Positions 10,362 through 21,931 of a DNA stretch of 64,000 nucleotides are shown here, in pieces. The position numbers and the translations under genes were made by a program. This DNA comes from Prorocentrum cordatum (lineage: Eukaryota > Sar > Dinophyceae > Prorocentrales > Prorocentraceae): positions 698,835-762,834 of the forward strand of contig CAUYUJ010016471.1 of the NCBI GenBank assembly GCA_963575745.1. The letters are read 5' to 3'. How positions within the stretch are numbered: position 1 is the stretch's first letter; every line of letters starts with the position of its first letter. The notes beneath the pieces were generated by a model that was given only the letters and a program-made list of their open reading frames with translations, was not told the DNA's origin and did no database searches.

Positions 10362-10953
10362 GGGGGAGTGGGCGTCGCCTGAAGGCTGAGGGCCGCCGCC
10401 GCTGGCACGCGCCCACTACTTTCACCTCCGCGAGGCTGATGGTTCACGCCCCACGGGCCGGGGCCATCTTCGGGTCTTTCTTTCGGCTCCGCGAGGCTGG
10501 CGGCCCGCGCCTCACGGGCCGGGGCCGCTTCCGGGATTGCACCTTCGCCTCCACGAGGCTGGTGGTTCACGCCCGACGGGCTGGGATCATCTTCGGGTCT
10601 CCCCTTCGCCTCCGCGAGGCTGGCTGCCCACGCCCCGCGGGCCGGGGCCGCCTCCCGGGCTGCGCCTTCGCCTCCACGAGGCTGGCGGTCCACGCCCCCC
10701 CGGGCCAGGGCCGCCTCCCGGGCTGCCCCTTCGCGCCTCCTCGAGGCTGATGGTCGCGCCCCACGGGCCGGACTCATCTGCGGGGCTTCCCTTTTCGCCT
10801 CCACGAGCCCGGCGGTCGGGCCCCGCGGGCCCGCGTCGTCCTGCGCAGCGCAGTCGTTTCACTCAGTCACAACGGACCTGCCGAGCACGCAGGACTTGGC
10901 GCATTGATGTACAAGAAAAAGTGCCCGCCTATCTTCTCAAGGGTGGCTGGGTG
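10362..10953. repeat. 66-bp minisatellite block, copy 2
   Basis: Same start, unit type and tail as copy 1, with two extra internal units, so unit number changed after or during duplication. Tail identity is high across about 120 bp, through CGGACCTGCCGAGCACGCAG and CGCCTATCTTCTCAAGGG. Confidence 0.85.
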
Positions 10954-12457
10954 GGACGAGACGTGCATCTGTCCAAACCGTGCCTTGAGCCCCAGGTGCC
11001 CCCACGATCCGAGCGCTAACGGGCACGCGCCATGCCTCATGGCGGCCCCCCCTTCGGAGGCCCACGGGCTTCTTTGCTACGTCGAGGCGAATCAAGGCAT
11101 GACCGATATTGGATACGAGTCGGACCGAGTGGGTGAGCCTAAGCCTGGGTCTCGAGTGAGGCTGAGCATGGGTGGGTCTGGGTATGGGAGTATGAGTGTG
11201 AGCGATTTCTGGTGCAAGAGAGAGTCTGCGTGTGAGTTAGTCTGGGTATGAATGGACCTGAGTACGAGAGGACCTGGTCAATGGGGGTCACTGTACGATG
11301 CCAGCGCGAGTAGGTCTGACAACGAGTGGGTTCGAGATGGCTGGCTCGGGGATCGTAGACACTGATGTGTATTATCCTTGGGTTATATTAAACGTGGGCT
11401 TATACCGCTTCTGGAATTTGGGATCTCGGTCCAGGATCCCAGCGAATCGTGGTAAGCTCATGATTCTGGATTGTTAGAAATAGAAGCGAGGGGAAGTAAC
11501 TCATTGTTTTCCTGCTGATTATAAACCGCATCTTGCCAGTCTCAAGATATCACTAGCGTCCAAGTGCCAGCGTTGTTCCCCACCATGGTGCTCTCCACGG
11601 AGAGAACCAATCAAGGGTTGATTTGTACAGGGAGTTTTGGACTGCGGTCCACTGTTCGGAAATGATCATCGTGGAGGCGGGGAAAGTAATCCTCACAACG
11701 CGTTCCATAACGGTCGCCCCTGGATATGGTATGAAACCATGAGTTGCGGTAAATTGTAGAAAGCAAATGTCGATCTCCCCTGCGTTGACCGTAGAACGAA
11801 TTAAGTCCCGAGGGGGGAGCGGCCGAGCGATAGCGTTATCACCACGATGCAGTAAGGAATTGCATAATTCCGCGCTCGGGGTGGGGGCGGTGGGAGTACG
11901 ATAAGCAAGACAGCCCAAGAGAGGCCTCAAGACGACCTCGTAGGAGGGAATCCTTGATACACCCCTGTGACAATCTAAACTAATTAGAGAAAGCCATCAA
12001 ACAAACACATTGGACACGCTCGAAAACGATGAGAAATCCATACGGGTACCATAGGGAAACCAGCGAAACACGTTGAAGCACACTCGACAGCCATCGAACA
12101 TAACGATCGAGCGTAGCCGAAAACCATCCAGAAGTTGGAGTTGCGCCTCGGCCCATGCCTTCCCCCTCCTCGGGCTGGAACAGGGCTCCTGAAGCTTCAT
12201 AAGGGGTCCTGGAGGATTCTCAAGGCCGGTGCGATCGAAACTGGTACGGACAAAAGGGGTGCGAAGACCGACAGCAGTTCCTGTTCATGATGAAAGGATT
12301 CGCTGTCGGCGTCGCCGCAGATGTTGTCCACTTGACGCAGAACGACGCCCGGCCAACCCCGGCCGCTGTCGGTTTTGGGAAACATATGTTGGGCATCGCG
12401 CCCAGTTGTTCCACACCAATTTCGGGTGTCCAGATAAAAGGGCTCATTTGGAGCCCC
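10954..12457. other. Spacer upstream of the copia element
   Basis: About 1.5 kb without a recognisable gene. The 11150-11350 part is rich in GTGGGTCTGGGTATG-like words. The 11380-12180 part is visibly more AT-rich. A 125-residue minus-strand frame at 11553-11930 matches no family I know, and I do not call it. Confidence 0.4.
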
Positions 12458-12462
12458 AGGGC

Positions 12463-12555
12463 TGATCGGGTAGCTCTCGGATATGCATGCCGTGACGCTT
12501 ATTGTTACCATTGCCATATCTTACTCAAGCTGAGAAACGGACATACCGTATATCA
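12463..12555 (+). repeat. 5' LTR (93 bp)
   Basis: Begins TGATCGGGTAGCTC and ends CCGTATATCA. It matches the 3' LTR except at five positions. This is very short for copia, where LTRs are usually a few hundred bases. It should contain the promoter, but no clear TATA box is visible. Confidence 0.93.
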
Positions 12556-12573
12556 TGGTGGCGCGGAGCAAGG
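12556..12573 (+). other. Putative primer binding site
   Basis: TGGTGGCGCGGAGC starts immediately after the LTR's terminal CA. A TGG at this position is what pairing with a tRNA 3' CCA requires. The tRNA was not identified. Confidence 0.55.
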
Positions 12574-14610
12574 TTGGTCGGCCTGCTTGCGATACCGCTG
12601 CGCATTTCTCCGCAGCGTCTGCGACGGACGCCGGCACGGCCACAGAGGCCGCAGACGAGATTGGTTGGAAGCTAGTCCTCGGATCGCCGCTCGAGAGCTG
12701 GGCGATCATCGTGACGGAGCTGCTGCGACTGGCGCTGCGCCGCACCAGGTGGCACTGCGAGGGCGAGGCTCTCAAGGCCATCAAGGCTCGCGGCCGCGAG
12801 GTCAACGACGAGCATGGACGAGGCCAGGTTCGCGCCGCCCGAGCAGGCACTCGCCCAGGCGCAGCAGCCGCAGCAGCGGCAAGTCATCCAGCGGCTGCCG
12901 GCCCAGGCGGAGTCCGCCGAGGCCAGAGTGCAGGCGGCAGAGGCTATGGCTCAGGAGGCCCGAGGTCAAGAGCAGCAGCAGCGAGCAGCCCAGCCTGGCG
13001 GCCCGCCGCAGGAGACAAACATATTGATTGACACACGGGTCCTCGGCAAGCCTAGTGACTTCAATGGCGAGCCTGGGACCTGGCGTGACTGGAGTGCGAT
13101 TTTCCGAGCCTATGCCAGCGCGTGCGAGCCGGCCCTGAAGGACGCCATGGACAGGGCTGAGCATGCCGACACGCCAGTGCTGAATGCGACGCTGCCCGAC
13201 GACCAGGTACGCTTCAGCAGCCAGCTCTACTATATGTTGGTCATGCTGAACAAAGGCCTCTCGTTAGACCGCATTGTCAGTGCAGGAGTGAACGAGGGGC
13301 TGGAGGCGTGGAGAACCCTGGTAACCTTCCACGAGCCTCAGAGCCGCACCCGGGCAGCAGGGCTCCTTCAGGAGCTGCTCTCGTGGGACTTCGAAGGTGA
13401 CGTCCCCTCGAAGCTGATTGCGTTCGACAGGAATGTCAAGCGCTACGAGCAGGCTGTGGGTACAGAGTTTCCCGATGATATCAAGATAGGCATCCTGGTC
13501 CGCTCGCTCAAGGAGGGCCCGCTGCGCCACCACCTGCTCCTCAACAGCCAGCGGCTGAACACCTGGGAGCTCGTGAAGGCCGAGGTCGAGAACCTCAGGC
13601 GGGCCCAGACTGCGACGACGGCGAGCACTGGCACAGGCCCGACCCCGATGGACATCGACTCCCTGGCGCGGCAGCTGGCAGCTCTTGGCTTCAAGGGTGG
13701 CAAGAACGGCAAGGGCGGCAACGGCAAGGGCAGGGGCGGCAAGGCCGGCAAAGGCAAGGGCTCCGACAACCTGCCCACCAAGCCGTGCCCGATCTGTGGT
13801 AAGACAGGTACCTGGAAGCGAGACTGTTGGTGGAACACGACGGCTGCGTCAGGCAAGGCACCGCCGAAGGGCGGTGGAGGTCGAGGTCGTGGCAGAGGCA
13901 AGGGTGAAGCCAAGGGTGGTGGCGGACCGAAGCCGAAGCCATGCTGGACTTGTGGTTCGACAGCGCATCTAGCCAAGGACTGCCCGGTCGCCAAGAAGTC
14001 TGGCGCCCCGGGCGAGATGGGAGAGCCTGGGCCTCCTGAGGGCTTGGGTGGCCTCTTCCTGGCGGCGCTCGACCTGTCGGCCATGTCCTCGAGCTGTGAG
14101 ACGGCGCGCTTCGGGATCGACTCAGGCGCGGCGGTCGCAGCGATCCCGCGCGCGCTGGGGACCGACTACCCGATCACGGAGAGGCCGTCGGGAGCGCAGT
14201 ACCTCAGCGCGACGGGCGAGCCGATCCCAGATGAGGGCCAGCGCAAGCTCATGGTGCAGACTGGTGGTGCGCTACGGGGTATCAGGGCCCGTGTCGCGGG
14301 CGTCAGGCGGCCGCTGCTCTCGGTCTTCGACCTCGTGAAGAGCGGCCACCGCGTGGTCTTCGAGCAGGACCAGCACGGGAACGACATCAGCCACGCTGTC
14401 CACATCGAGAGTGGCAAGACCGTCCGCTTCACGCGGAGGCAGCGCACCTGGGACCTGGACGTGAGCATCGTGCCAGCGAAGGAGGTGAGCCAGATGTCCC
14501 AGACCCTCGTGAGGGAGCTCCCGCTCTGCTCGGTCGAGGGTTGCCGTGGTTGCAGCAAGCCACAGGATACGAAGCGTTTGTGCCCTTTCGGGCGGCAGGC
14601 GCTGCCGTAA
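12556..14610 (+). pseudogene. gag-pr: copia Gag and aspartic protease
   Basis: Gag packages the element RNA and the protease matures the polyprotein. The N-terminal part reads in one frame to about 12810, then one base shift leads into a 598-codon frame at 12814-14610. The Gag body has the copia-type WRDW and helical region. Two zinc knuckles follow. The second, CWTCGSTAHLAKDC (from 13942), is a canonical CX2CX4HX4C. The first, CPICGKTGTWKRDC (from about 13786), has Thr where the His should be. Gly/Lys-rich and Gly/Arg-rich linkers surround them. The protease active site is DSGA at codon 14119. The upstream frame break may be decay, since no slippery site is evident. Confidence 0.85.
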
Positions 14611-16085
14611 GACCGGCCATGATGGCGCCAGCAGTGGGACCTCCTGCGCTGCATGGCGTCGCTTCTGAGACAGGAGTGGTACCTCATGGAGTTGATGATG
14701 GGCAAGTTGCGACCATCGAGAGTCATCTCGGCGCAGCCGCAGGTGATCCTGTCCCGCCAGGTGGAGCTGCCGTGGCAGGGGACGACGGAGTTGGAAGTAC
14801 AATCGAGCTCGAGGGTGACGCCGAGGAGCGCCACGAATCTCAGCCCGCTCCAGTGCGAGCACGACGGGGGCCGAAGGAGCCGACCCAGGCTGAGATCGAG
14901 CAACACGAAGCAGCAGGTCACGTACCCTTCAGAGACTGGTGCTACTGCTGCTTGGCTGGGCGTGGCCGCGCCGATGGTCACCCAGCGGACGCTCCTGGGA
15001 GAGCGCATGCCATACCTACGTTTGCAGTTGACTACGGATACCTCGTGAAGCGGGAGGAGGTGGAATCGGGCCAGTCCGTGCTCCCCATCCTGGTCGGCAT
15101 CGACTCAGCCACCTCGCGGGTCAGCGCCGACGTCCTCCCGTCCAAGGGCATCCAGCATGAGTACAACGTGGTCCGCGCCTTCTGCCAGGTAGAGGTGACC
15201 GGCCACCCGAAGATCATCCACAAGTCCGATGGTGAGGGTGCCTTGGTGGCGCTCAAGCGAGAGGCGACGATCCGCTTCAGGAATCTGAAGTTCGAGGTCG
15301 TGCCCGAGGAGGCGCCGGCCTACGACAGCGCCAGCGACGGCCTGGCCGAGGTAGCAGTGAGGGAGGTCAAGGGCGCGTCGCGGTCTCTGCGAGTCGCCCT
15401 GCCCCTGCTGCGCGGCACTGACATCCCGAACGACCATCCAGTGCTGACCTGGCTGGTTGCTCACGCTGCGGGGTGCATCAATCGTGGCAAGATCGGCGCC
15501 GATGGACGGACCCCGCGCGAGAGGCACAAGGGCAAGGCCTTCCGCAAGGTGCTGCCGCCTTTCGGTGAGATCATCGTGTTCCTCCCGAGTGCGAGGCGCG
15601 ACACCAAGTTCGAGGAGCGTTGGAAGATCGGAGTCTTCCTGGGCGCCATCGAGAAGTCGAGCGAGATGCTCGTCGGCTACGACGGCAGTGTCGTACGTGC
15701 GCGGTCTATCAGGAGGAGGCCGCCGAGTCAGCGGGCTGATGCAGCCCTGTTGCGTTCGATCAGGGGCGCGCCATGGATGCCGACCCCGGACAAGCCAGAG
15801 AACGTTCGCATCCCGACGGTCATTGACGAGCCCCCTGTCGACCCAGCTGCACAGCAGCCGAGGGTTGTGCCAGAGCAGGTTCCAGCTGAACCTCGGAGCG
15901 TATACATTCGCAGGAACGTGGAGCTGGCCAAGTACGGCTTCACGGACGGGTGCCCGGGCTGCCTCGCGGCCCGCGCCAACGCATCAGCCAAGGCTCACAG
16001 CTCGGAGTGCCGTGAGCGCATCCAGCAGGCCATGGCGAACGACCCGGAGCTTGCCCCCCGAGTCTTTGGAGCGGCGGCTCGCTAG
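14541..16085 (+). pseudogene. int: copia integrase
   Basis: Integrase joins element cDNA to host DNA. The zinc-binding module is HEAAGHVPFRDWCYCC (first His codon 14904), an HHCC arrangement. The catalytic triad is Asp 15030 (AVDYGY), Asp 15228 (HKSDGEG) and Glu 15348 (LAEVAVREVKG), with about 40 residues between the last two, as usual for a DDE integrase. This frame overlaps the end of the protease frame (14541-14610) and differs from it, so one shift is needed. It closes at a TAG at 16083, beyond which the same frame reopens. Confidence 0.85.
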
Positions 16086-17297
16086 CTGGAGGCTGCTGAC
16101 AGGGCGCCTGCGCGCCAGGAGGGCGCGAGCTCTGGGGCACTGCCTCAAGCAGCCAGCCCGGCTGAGGCGCCGATGGAGATCGAGCGACCTGGCCGACGAG
16201 CTGCTGGGCGCCGAGGCTCGCCCGCGGAGTTGCCGCAGGCATCGAGGCGCCGCCTCGCGGTGCCAGGCGGGCCAGCACCCCTCACGCCAGCGATCAGCGG
16301 TGAGCAGCCGAGGACGCCCGCACAGGCGCCAGCCACGCCTCAGGCGCAGGCTGCAGGGCCGAGCGGGCTCCTCCAGGCGCCGCCTGGAGCTGGGGATCCC
16401 ATGGACGCGGACTCCCTGGAGCTCTGCGCGCTGCTGGCGGCTTTCGGCGACTGGAGGGTGGCCGTCAGCGAGCTCTACGGACCAGGACGGTTCACATCTC
16501 GGCCGAGTGCGTTCGACCTCGAGCCCGGCACAGCCTACGACATCAGGACCGGCTACGACTTCAGCCAGGAGGGTGACAGGCAGCGGGCGCAGGCCACCAT
16601 CGAGCTAGAGCAGCCACTGCCGATCACTGGCAGCCCGATGTGTGCGCCGTGGTCGAACCTGCAGGCCCTCAACGTCATCCAGGGTGTGGACGTCAACGCC
16701 ATCAACGCCATCATGGAGCGAGGCGTTGTCCACCTGGTCTTCTGTGCCGAGCGTTACAAAGAGCAGATCAAGGCTGACCGCCCCTTCTTGCACGAGCAGC
16801 CAGCATCATCGAGGAGTTGGCGTCTCTGGATGATCCGAGAGATCGCCGAGATGCCCGGAATACACTACGTAGAGTGCGATCAATGTGCGTATGGGTTGTG
16901 GTGCACCGATGCTGTCGGCCCGGCGCTGGTCAAGAAGCCCACGGGATGGTTGACCAACTCCGCTGAGATAGCCCGAGAGCTGACGCGTCGGTGTCCTGGG
17001 TGTGCTAGGCATTGCCAGACGGTCGGCCTAGGTCGGCGCGGCATGCGCATCATCGAGCGGTACCCAACGAAGCTTGCAGCTGCGGTGCTGCGTGGGCTAC
17101 GTCGCGAGGCGATCGCCCGCGGCCAGCTGGGTGCGCTGGAGGCCGGGCCACACCTGGACGAGCCACCGATCTGGGACGCCTACCCCGAGTACTACACGGA
17201 GATCGTCGACAATATCAGCAGGGCCGCTTTGGACCCCGAGCTCGTGGCGGCTGGCCGCAAGGAGGAGATGGAGTTCCTCCGCGGCCTGGGCGACTAA
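16086..17297 (+). pseudogene. copia integrase-RT linker region
   Basis: Same frame as integrase after the TAG at 16083, with Pro/Ala-rich low complexity to about 16400. An acidic and aromatic stretch follows (ELCALLAAFGDWRVAVSEL), then a Cys-containing segment (CDQCAYGLWC...CPGCARHC). That segment looks like a further metal-binding module before RT. It corresponds to the variable linker between integrase and RT in copia polyproteins. No independent enzyme is recognised. Confidence 0.6.
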
Positions 17298-19061
17298 GTG
17301 TACGACACCAAGCAGCGCTGCCGCGAGGAGACCGGGCGCGACCCGGCGCCCATGATCTGGGTGGACGTCAACAAGGGTGACGACCGTAAGCCCAACGTCC
17401 GCTGCAGGCTGTGCGTGGCGGAGACACGCTACCGCACGAGCATGGACCTGGGGGGCCCCTCGCAGACGTTCAGTGCGACACCCCGTATGAGGCTCTCAGG
17501 ATGTTGATTTCCTTCTGCTGCTCGCCCAGGAACGCCGAGGAGGACCAGCACGTCCTCATGTTCCTGGACATCACTAGAGCTCACCCGCACTGCGAGATGA
17601 AGCGGAAGCTGCGGGTGAAGCTTCGCGGAGGACCTTCGCTCAGCTGACCCCAGCGTGTGTGGGCTGCTGGTCAGGTGCCTTTACGGTTGCCGCGACGCGG
17701 GCCAGAACTTCGAGCTGTTGGTCCGTGAGACGCTGGAGGGCAAGATGGGCTTCTCCTGTGGCGCGTGGTGCCCCTGCATATACCGCAGAGGCGACGGCAA
17801 GCTCGTGGCCTACGTCTACGGCGACAACTTCGTGTTGAAGGGCTCCCGCACCGACAACCTGGAGTTCTACCGCGAGCTGCAGAAGTACATGTGGGTCAAG
17901 CTCGAGGGCATGTTGGGACCCAACAAGAGCGCTGGTGATGTTCAGGAGGTGGTCTGCCTGAACCGCGTCTTCCGCTGGGTCTCGAGAGGCGATGTGGAGC
18001 TCGAGGCTGACTCCCGCCACGCGTTCATCATGATGCAGCAGCTGAACCTCTGGCGCGGGTCAAAGGCCCTCTCGACGCCAGGAGTAAAGGCCAAGAGCGC
18101 GGGCCGCGGCAGGGTCCTGGAGGGCGAGGAGGCGACTCGCTACCGCAGCCTAGTCATGCGAGCCAGCTATCTCAGCGAGGACCGCCCGGACATCAAGTAC
18201 GCAGTCAAGGAAGCAGCGAAGTGCATGCACGAGCCGTGCGAGCACGGCATGGAGCTAGTCAAGAGGATTGCCAGGCATCTCCTGGGCCGTCCTAGGCTGG
18301 TTCAGAGGTTCCGACGCCGACGATGGTCAGGTGTGCTCAAGGGCTTCTCGGACAGCGACTTCGCCGGCTGCCTGGAGACCAGGAAGAGTACGAGCTGCGG
18401 AGTCTTCCAGCTGGGAGATCACATGATTCGGGTCTTCAGTGCGACCCAAGGCAGTGAGGCTCTCAGCTCAGGTGAGGCCGAGTGGTATGCTTTAGTGCAC
18501 ACTGTGTCCTGCGGGATCGGCCTAGTCTCGTTGGCGCGTGACATGGGATACGAGCTGGAGCTACGTTTGGCTGGCGACGCTACGGCCGCCAGTGGGATCG
18601 CGCACCGCCGAGGGGCAGGGCGCATCCGACATATCGAGACAAAGGCTCTCTGGCTCCAGCGTCATGTAACCGAGCGTCGAGTCATCCTTTCCAAGACGCT
18701 CGGTAAAGTCAACGTGGCAGATCTCGGCACGAAGCATCAGGCGCAAAAGGAGCTGGATGAGATGCTGGGACTGCTGGGATTTTTCGTGGCTACGGGCAAG
18801 TCTGCCCTCTCTCTCGCGGTCGCAGGCAACTTGCTTGATCCTGACCCAGCTTGCGAGCCCGAGGGCAAAGAAGAGGTGCAGGCGTGGCTTTCGCTTGATG
18901 TCGCCCGTGGCAGGCGACTGTGTTTTCATGTGCGCAGGCATGTTTCTCTGAGGTTGCATGTGGCGAGGCGTGCGAGTTTTCATTTCAGCTTCGCTGGAGC
19001 CACCCGGAGGTCGCCTGGGTCGAGTCTCGAGGGAGCTCGACGCGGCGGCGAGGAGGGCTGA
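17298..19061 (+). pseudogene. rt-rh: copia reverse transcriptase and RNase H
   Basis: RT copies the element RNA, and RNase H removes the RNA strand. RT begins near WVDVNKGDD and CRLCVAETRYRTSM. It shifts frame near 17480 to PYEALRMLISFC and motif A FLDITRAH (Asp 17567), then returns near 17640 to SVCGLLVRCLYGCRDAG. Motif C is YVYGDNF (Asp 17823), that is YGDN rather than YVDD. RNase H follows with FSDSDFAGCLETRKSTSCG, SSGEAEWYAL, GDATAASGIA and GRIRHIETKALWLQ, covering the acidic active-site residues. About 110 residues after the RNase H core form a basic tail. Confidence 0.88.
19043..19058 (+). other. Putative polypurine tract
   Basis: The purine-rich GAGGAGGG run directly before the 3' LTR is the expected plus-strand priming site. 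It is short and interrupted by C. Confidence 0.45.
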
Positions 19062-19151
19062 TCGGGTAGCTCTCGGATATACATGCCGTGACGTTTATTG
19101 TTACCATTGTCATATCTTACCCAAGCTGAGCAACGGACATACCGTATATCA
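19059..19151 (+). repeat. 3' LTR (93 bp)
   Basis: Same length and ends as the 5' LTR, with five substitutions (four transitions and one A/C change). It is followed at once by the target duplication AGGGC. Confidence 0.93.
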
Positions 19152-19156
19152 AGGGC

Positions 19157-19480
19157 GCAGAAGGAGCTTCTATGTACTCCCAGAAAGGACCGTACTCCTA
19201 GAAAGGGCTCCTCAAGAGAAAAGTAGGTTCTTGCCACCTCTCCCCCCGGACTTACCAAGGCCCCTAGGAGTTTGCAAATTATATGGATCTGCCTTGTCGA
19301 TCATTTTCTTCATAAGATCCCACTATCCCAGAAGGGCCGGGATCGCCCCCCTCCCCCCTCATCCTTGTGAAATCACACTATGTGCGCACGCTCGCGTAGT
19401 CCAAAACATGATTCAAGTGGTGTGCGCCGTTCCGCCGGCCCCAACAAGGAGTGAGTGTTTGAGACGATCGTGGTACTTAT
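19157..19480. other. Spacer after the copia element
   Basis: Unique sequence with an A/T-richer centre. No gene or RNA signal. Confidence 0.35.
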
Positions 19481-20110
19481 ATCTTGTATCTGGAGCTTCC
19501 TAGATGAATATGAGGGTCTCTTGGGATGCCTCTCTGGGGCCTCTTGGATAACTCTCGGAGGCATGTGGGAGGCTTTCTGGGGCCTCGTGGGAGCCTGGGG
19601 TGCGTCTTGGAGGCTTCTTGGGGCCTCTTGGAGGGCCCTCGGGGGCCTCTGGGGCCTCGACGGGCCATCTCGGCGGGCAAGGTTCGACATTCCACTTCGT
19701 ATTCTCCCTTTTGGGCTTTCTTGGGGTCCTCTTGGTGCTCTCCAGGGGCTGTTTTGGGCCGTCTTCGGGGGCCCCTGGGGCTGTCTTGGGGTCCTCTTGG
19801 GGCCTTCTTGGAGGCATCATGGACCGTCTTGGGACGATCGTGAGGGTCAATTGGGCCGTCTTGTTCGTTGTCTAAACGTTGCGAACGTGTTGGGAATGCA
19901 TATTTTTCCAGGGACAGATGATTCTGGCCTCTTGGGGCCCTTTCGACTATCCTCTGTAGGCACTTTGGGCTATCTTGGGGGCCTCGTGGGCCATCTTGAA
20001 GCCATCTTGGATCGTCGTGGGGCTACCCTGGGCCGTCATGACGCTCTCGTCGACCGTCTTGGCGCTCTGTCTGGGCCCTGTTGGGCTGTCTTGGGGCGTT
20101 ATGGGAACTC
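19480..20110. repeat. CTTGGGGCC-type degenerate minisatellite
   Basis: Irregular repetition of TCTTGGGGCC, TCTTGGAGG and GGGCCGTCTTGG words about 10-27 bp apart. It is interrupted by a non-repeat patch at about 19865-19925. The same family appears at 22230-22345, 42185-42350 and 48320-48510. Confidence 0.8.
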
Positions 20111-20745
20111 CGGAGGTCTCGGGGAGGCGTAGACGAGCTCGTCCACCACCCCCCGAGGATGGCATTCGGGACCCCAGGGGCGGGGGAAAGGGAGAGGGGG
20201 ACAGCCAATTGTCTCACACGCCTTTTCACGCCGGGCAAGCGGCGGTCGGCGGACTGTTCCAAGAACCCCCTTGCAAACACAGAATCCAAGTCCACACGCG
20301 CGCGCTCACATGTCGAAGTAGCACCAGAAGTCTTAGTCCCACAAACCTCACATCATGAAAACCACTCCAAGCCGAATCCGGCCAGTCGAACTCGGCCAGA
20401 GGATGTCGGCCGGACCAATTCGGAGTTGGCCGCGGTTGGCACGAAGACAAGCACCGCCTGGCGGCGGGCCCGCCGGGCGGAGGGGCGGGGGGGGGGGTAC
20501 GACGAGGAGGAGGAGAAGAGAACAACAGGGAGGGACCTGGGAAAGGGTGAAAATAGGAAAGTGCACGAGGGAAATAGGAGACGAGGGAAAAGATGAGGAT
20601 CAGAAAATGCATCCTCGAACCTACGGAGCACACACATCAAGCCCAGGGTAAACCGCGCGAAAACCCAGAGGAATCCGCGCGAAGGGCTGAAGGCAACTCA
20701 GGACACAAAGAAAGCAAAGGCAATTCAGGAAAATGATGAGGAATC
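20110..20745. other. Spacer with a weak coding-like patch
   Basis: Between about 20210 and 20500 one plus-strand frame has unbiased composition (LTRLFTPGKRRSADC, PEDVGRTNSELAAVG). It gives no recognisable domain and no splice evidence, so it is not called a gene. A/G-rich sequence follows. Confidence 0.25.
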
Positions 20746-20749
20746 GCAA

Positions 20750-21000
20750 GAGACTGAGACCACTCAGGTCCCTTGGGCACTGAGTGGATTCCCACGGGAT
20801 TCCCGAGAATCTGTGAGGGATTCGTAAAGTTTCTTGAGTGATTCGCGAGGACCCCCAAGGGATTCGTGAGGACTCCTGCTGGATTCCTGAAGGAGGCCTG
20901 ATGGTTTTGTTGGGATTCCTCAGGGCTTCGCGAGGGCCCCCCAAATGGATTCGCGAGGATTCCTGATAGGGGCCCCTTAGATGAGACGCCTGAAAGAATC
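20750..21000. repeat. GGATTC-CGAGGA degenerate repeat
   Basis: Words such as GGATTCGTGAGGACTCC and GGATTCGCGAGG recur at roughly 20-30 bp. No coding potential. Confidence 0.6.
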
Positions 21001-21925
21001 TGAGAGACGCCTCCTGATCCCCCCATTTCTCTTCCGCCCACCCCACGCAGAATTCTGCTATTCCCCCCTTAGTTGTTTCTAATTTTCCTCGGGTTCCCCA
21101 CCCCCAGGAAGATCAACACCATTGCGCCGCCAGCGCTACTCAGCACCAGTATTGAGGACATCTTTCCCGAGCCCCCGTCCTGAGCAACGGCGGTAGGAGT
21201 ACCGTTGCAGATGAGATAAGGCAAGGGCGGAGTGCGTGCCCTTTTCGCAATGGTGATCTCGCTTGAGACATCCTTTGCTCAGGCGACACGGGCAGAAGCT
21301 CAACATCGGCGTCCGCATTGAACCCCAACATCGGGCTGAATCCTCTAGCTCGCACCATGCAGACTGCACATCGTAGATTGCACCACAGATCTTGCACCAC
21401 ATAGCTGATCCACAACTAGCTTGCACCACGCAGATTCTGCTTGCTAAAACAGAACTAGGATCGACCCCCCCATCAAAGATTGTCCGACTGGCCTCGCGTA
21501 TAGCAATTTGCGAATCGTTTACCCAACAAATTATTTCACACATGAGTTCATTCCATCCAAGAGGAACCAGTATCGACCCCCCTCTTCCCTTGCAAAACAA
21601 ACTATACGCGCACATTCGTCTATCAAAAGTCATACGTTTTCGAGGCGCCAGTGCAACAATGAGACGAAGTGCACACACGCGCGTCGTCGCGCGTGCATGC
21701 CGAGCAACATTATCGCTCGTAGAGATTTCAATGCAACAGCAGAGGCAAGGGCAAGGGCAAGAGCAAGAAGCTCAGGTTGCATAGGCCATGCCTCCCCTGC
21801 TCTCCTCCTCCTCCTCCTCCTCCCGCCGTGCTCATAGTAATTCGAGTGGGGGTGTGGGATGTTTCTGGATAGGTGCATGCAATTTGCAGCGAAGATTGCA
21901 ATCGAATGTGAACCTGTGTGTTGTA
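21001..21925. other. Spacer, no supported gene
   Basis: It contains a short local repeat of TTGCACCAC followed by AGATCT, TAGCTG or GCAG variants (about 21350-21440). The minus-strand frame at 21136-21678 has no recognisable domain. Confidence 0.35.
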
Positions 21926-21931
21926 TCAGAG

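Larger units (their letters stand above)
12463..19151 (+). mobile_element. Ty1/copia LTR retrotransposon, complete ends, frame-broken
   Basis: A 6,689-bp element bounded by 93-bp direct repeats that begin TG and end CA. Both sides are flanked by the 5-bp target duplication AGGGC (12458-12462 and 19152-19156). Order of domains is gag, aspartic protease, integrase, reverse transcriptase, RNase H, which is diagnostic of copia because integrase precedes RT. The reading frame changes at about 12810, 14540-14610, 17480 and 17640, and an in-frame TAG lies at 16083, so this copy cannot make a full Gag-Pol without several recoding events. The LTRs differ at 5 of 93 positions, so the insertion is neither brand new nor ancient. 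Confidence 0.93.

Noticed and set aside
9234-10804. Arg/Gly/Pro-rich frames over the 66-bp minisatellite
   Set aside because: Open in several frames and on both strands, as expected from a repeat rather than a gene.
11553-11930. 125-codon minus-strand frame
   Set aside because: No recognisable motif and no support beyond openness in a less GC-rich spacer.
21136-21678. Cys-rich 180-codon minus-strand frame
   Set aside because: The Cys residues come from a local TTGCACCAC repeat. No domain pattern.
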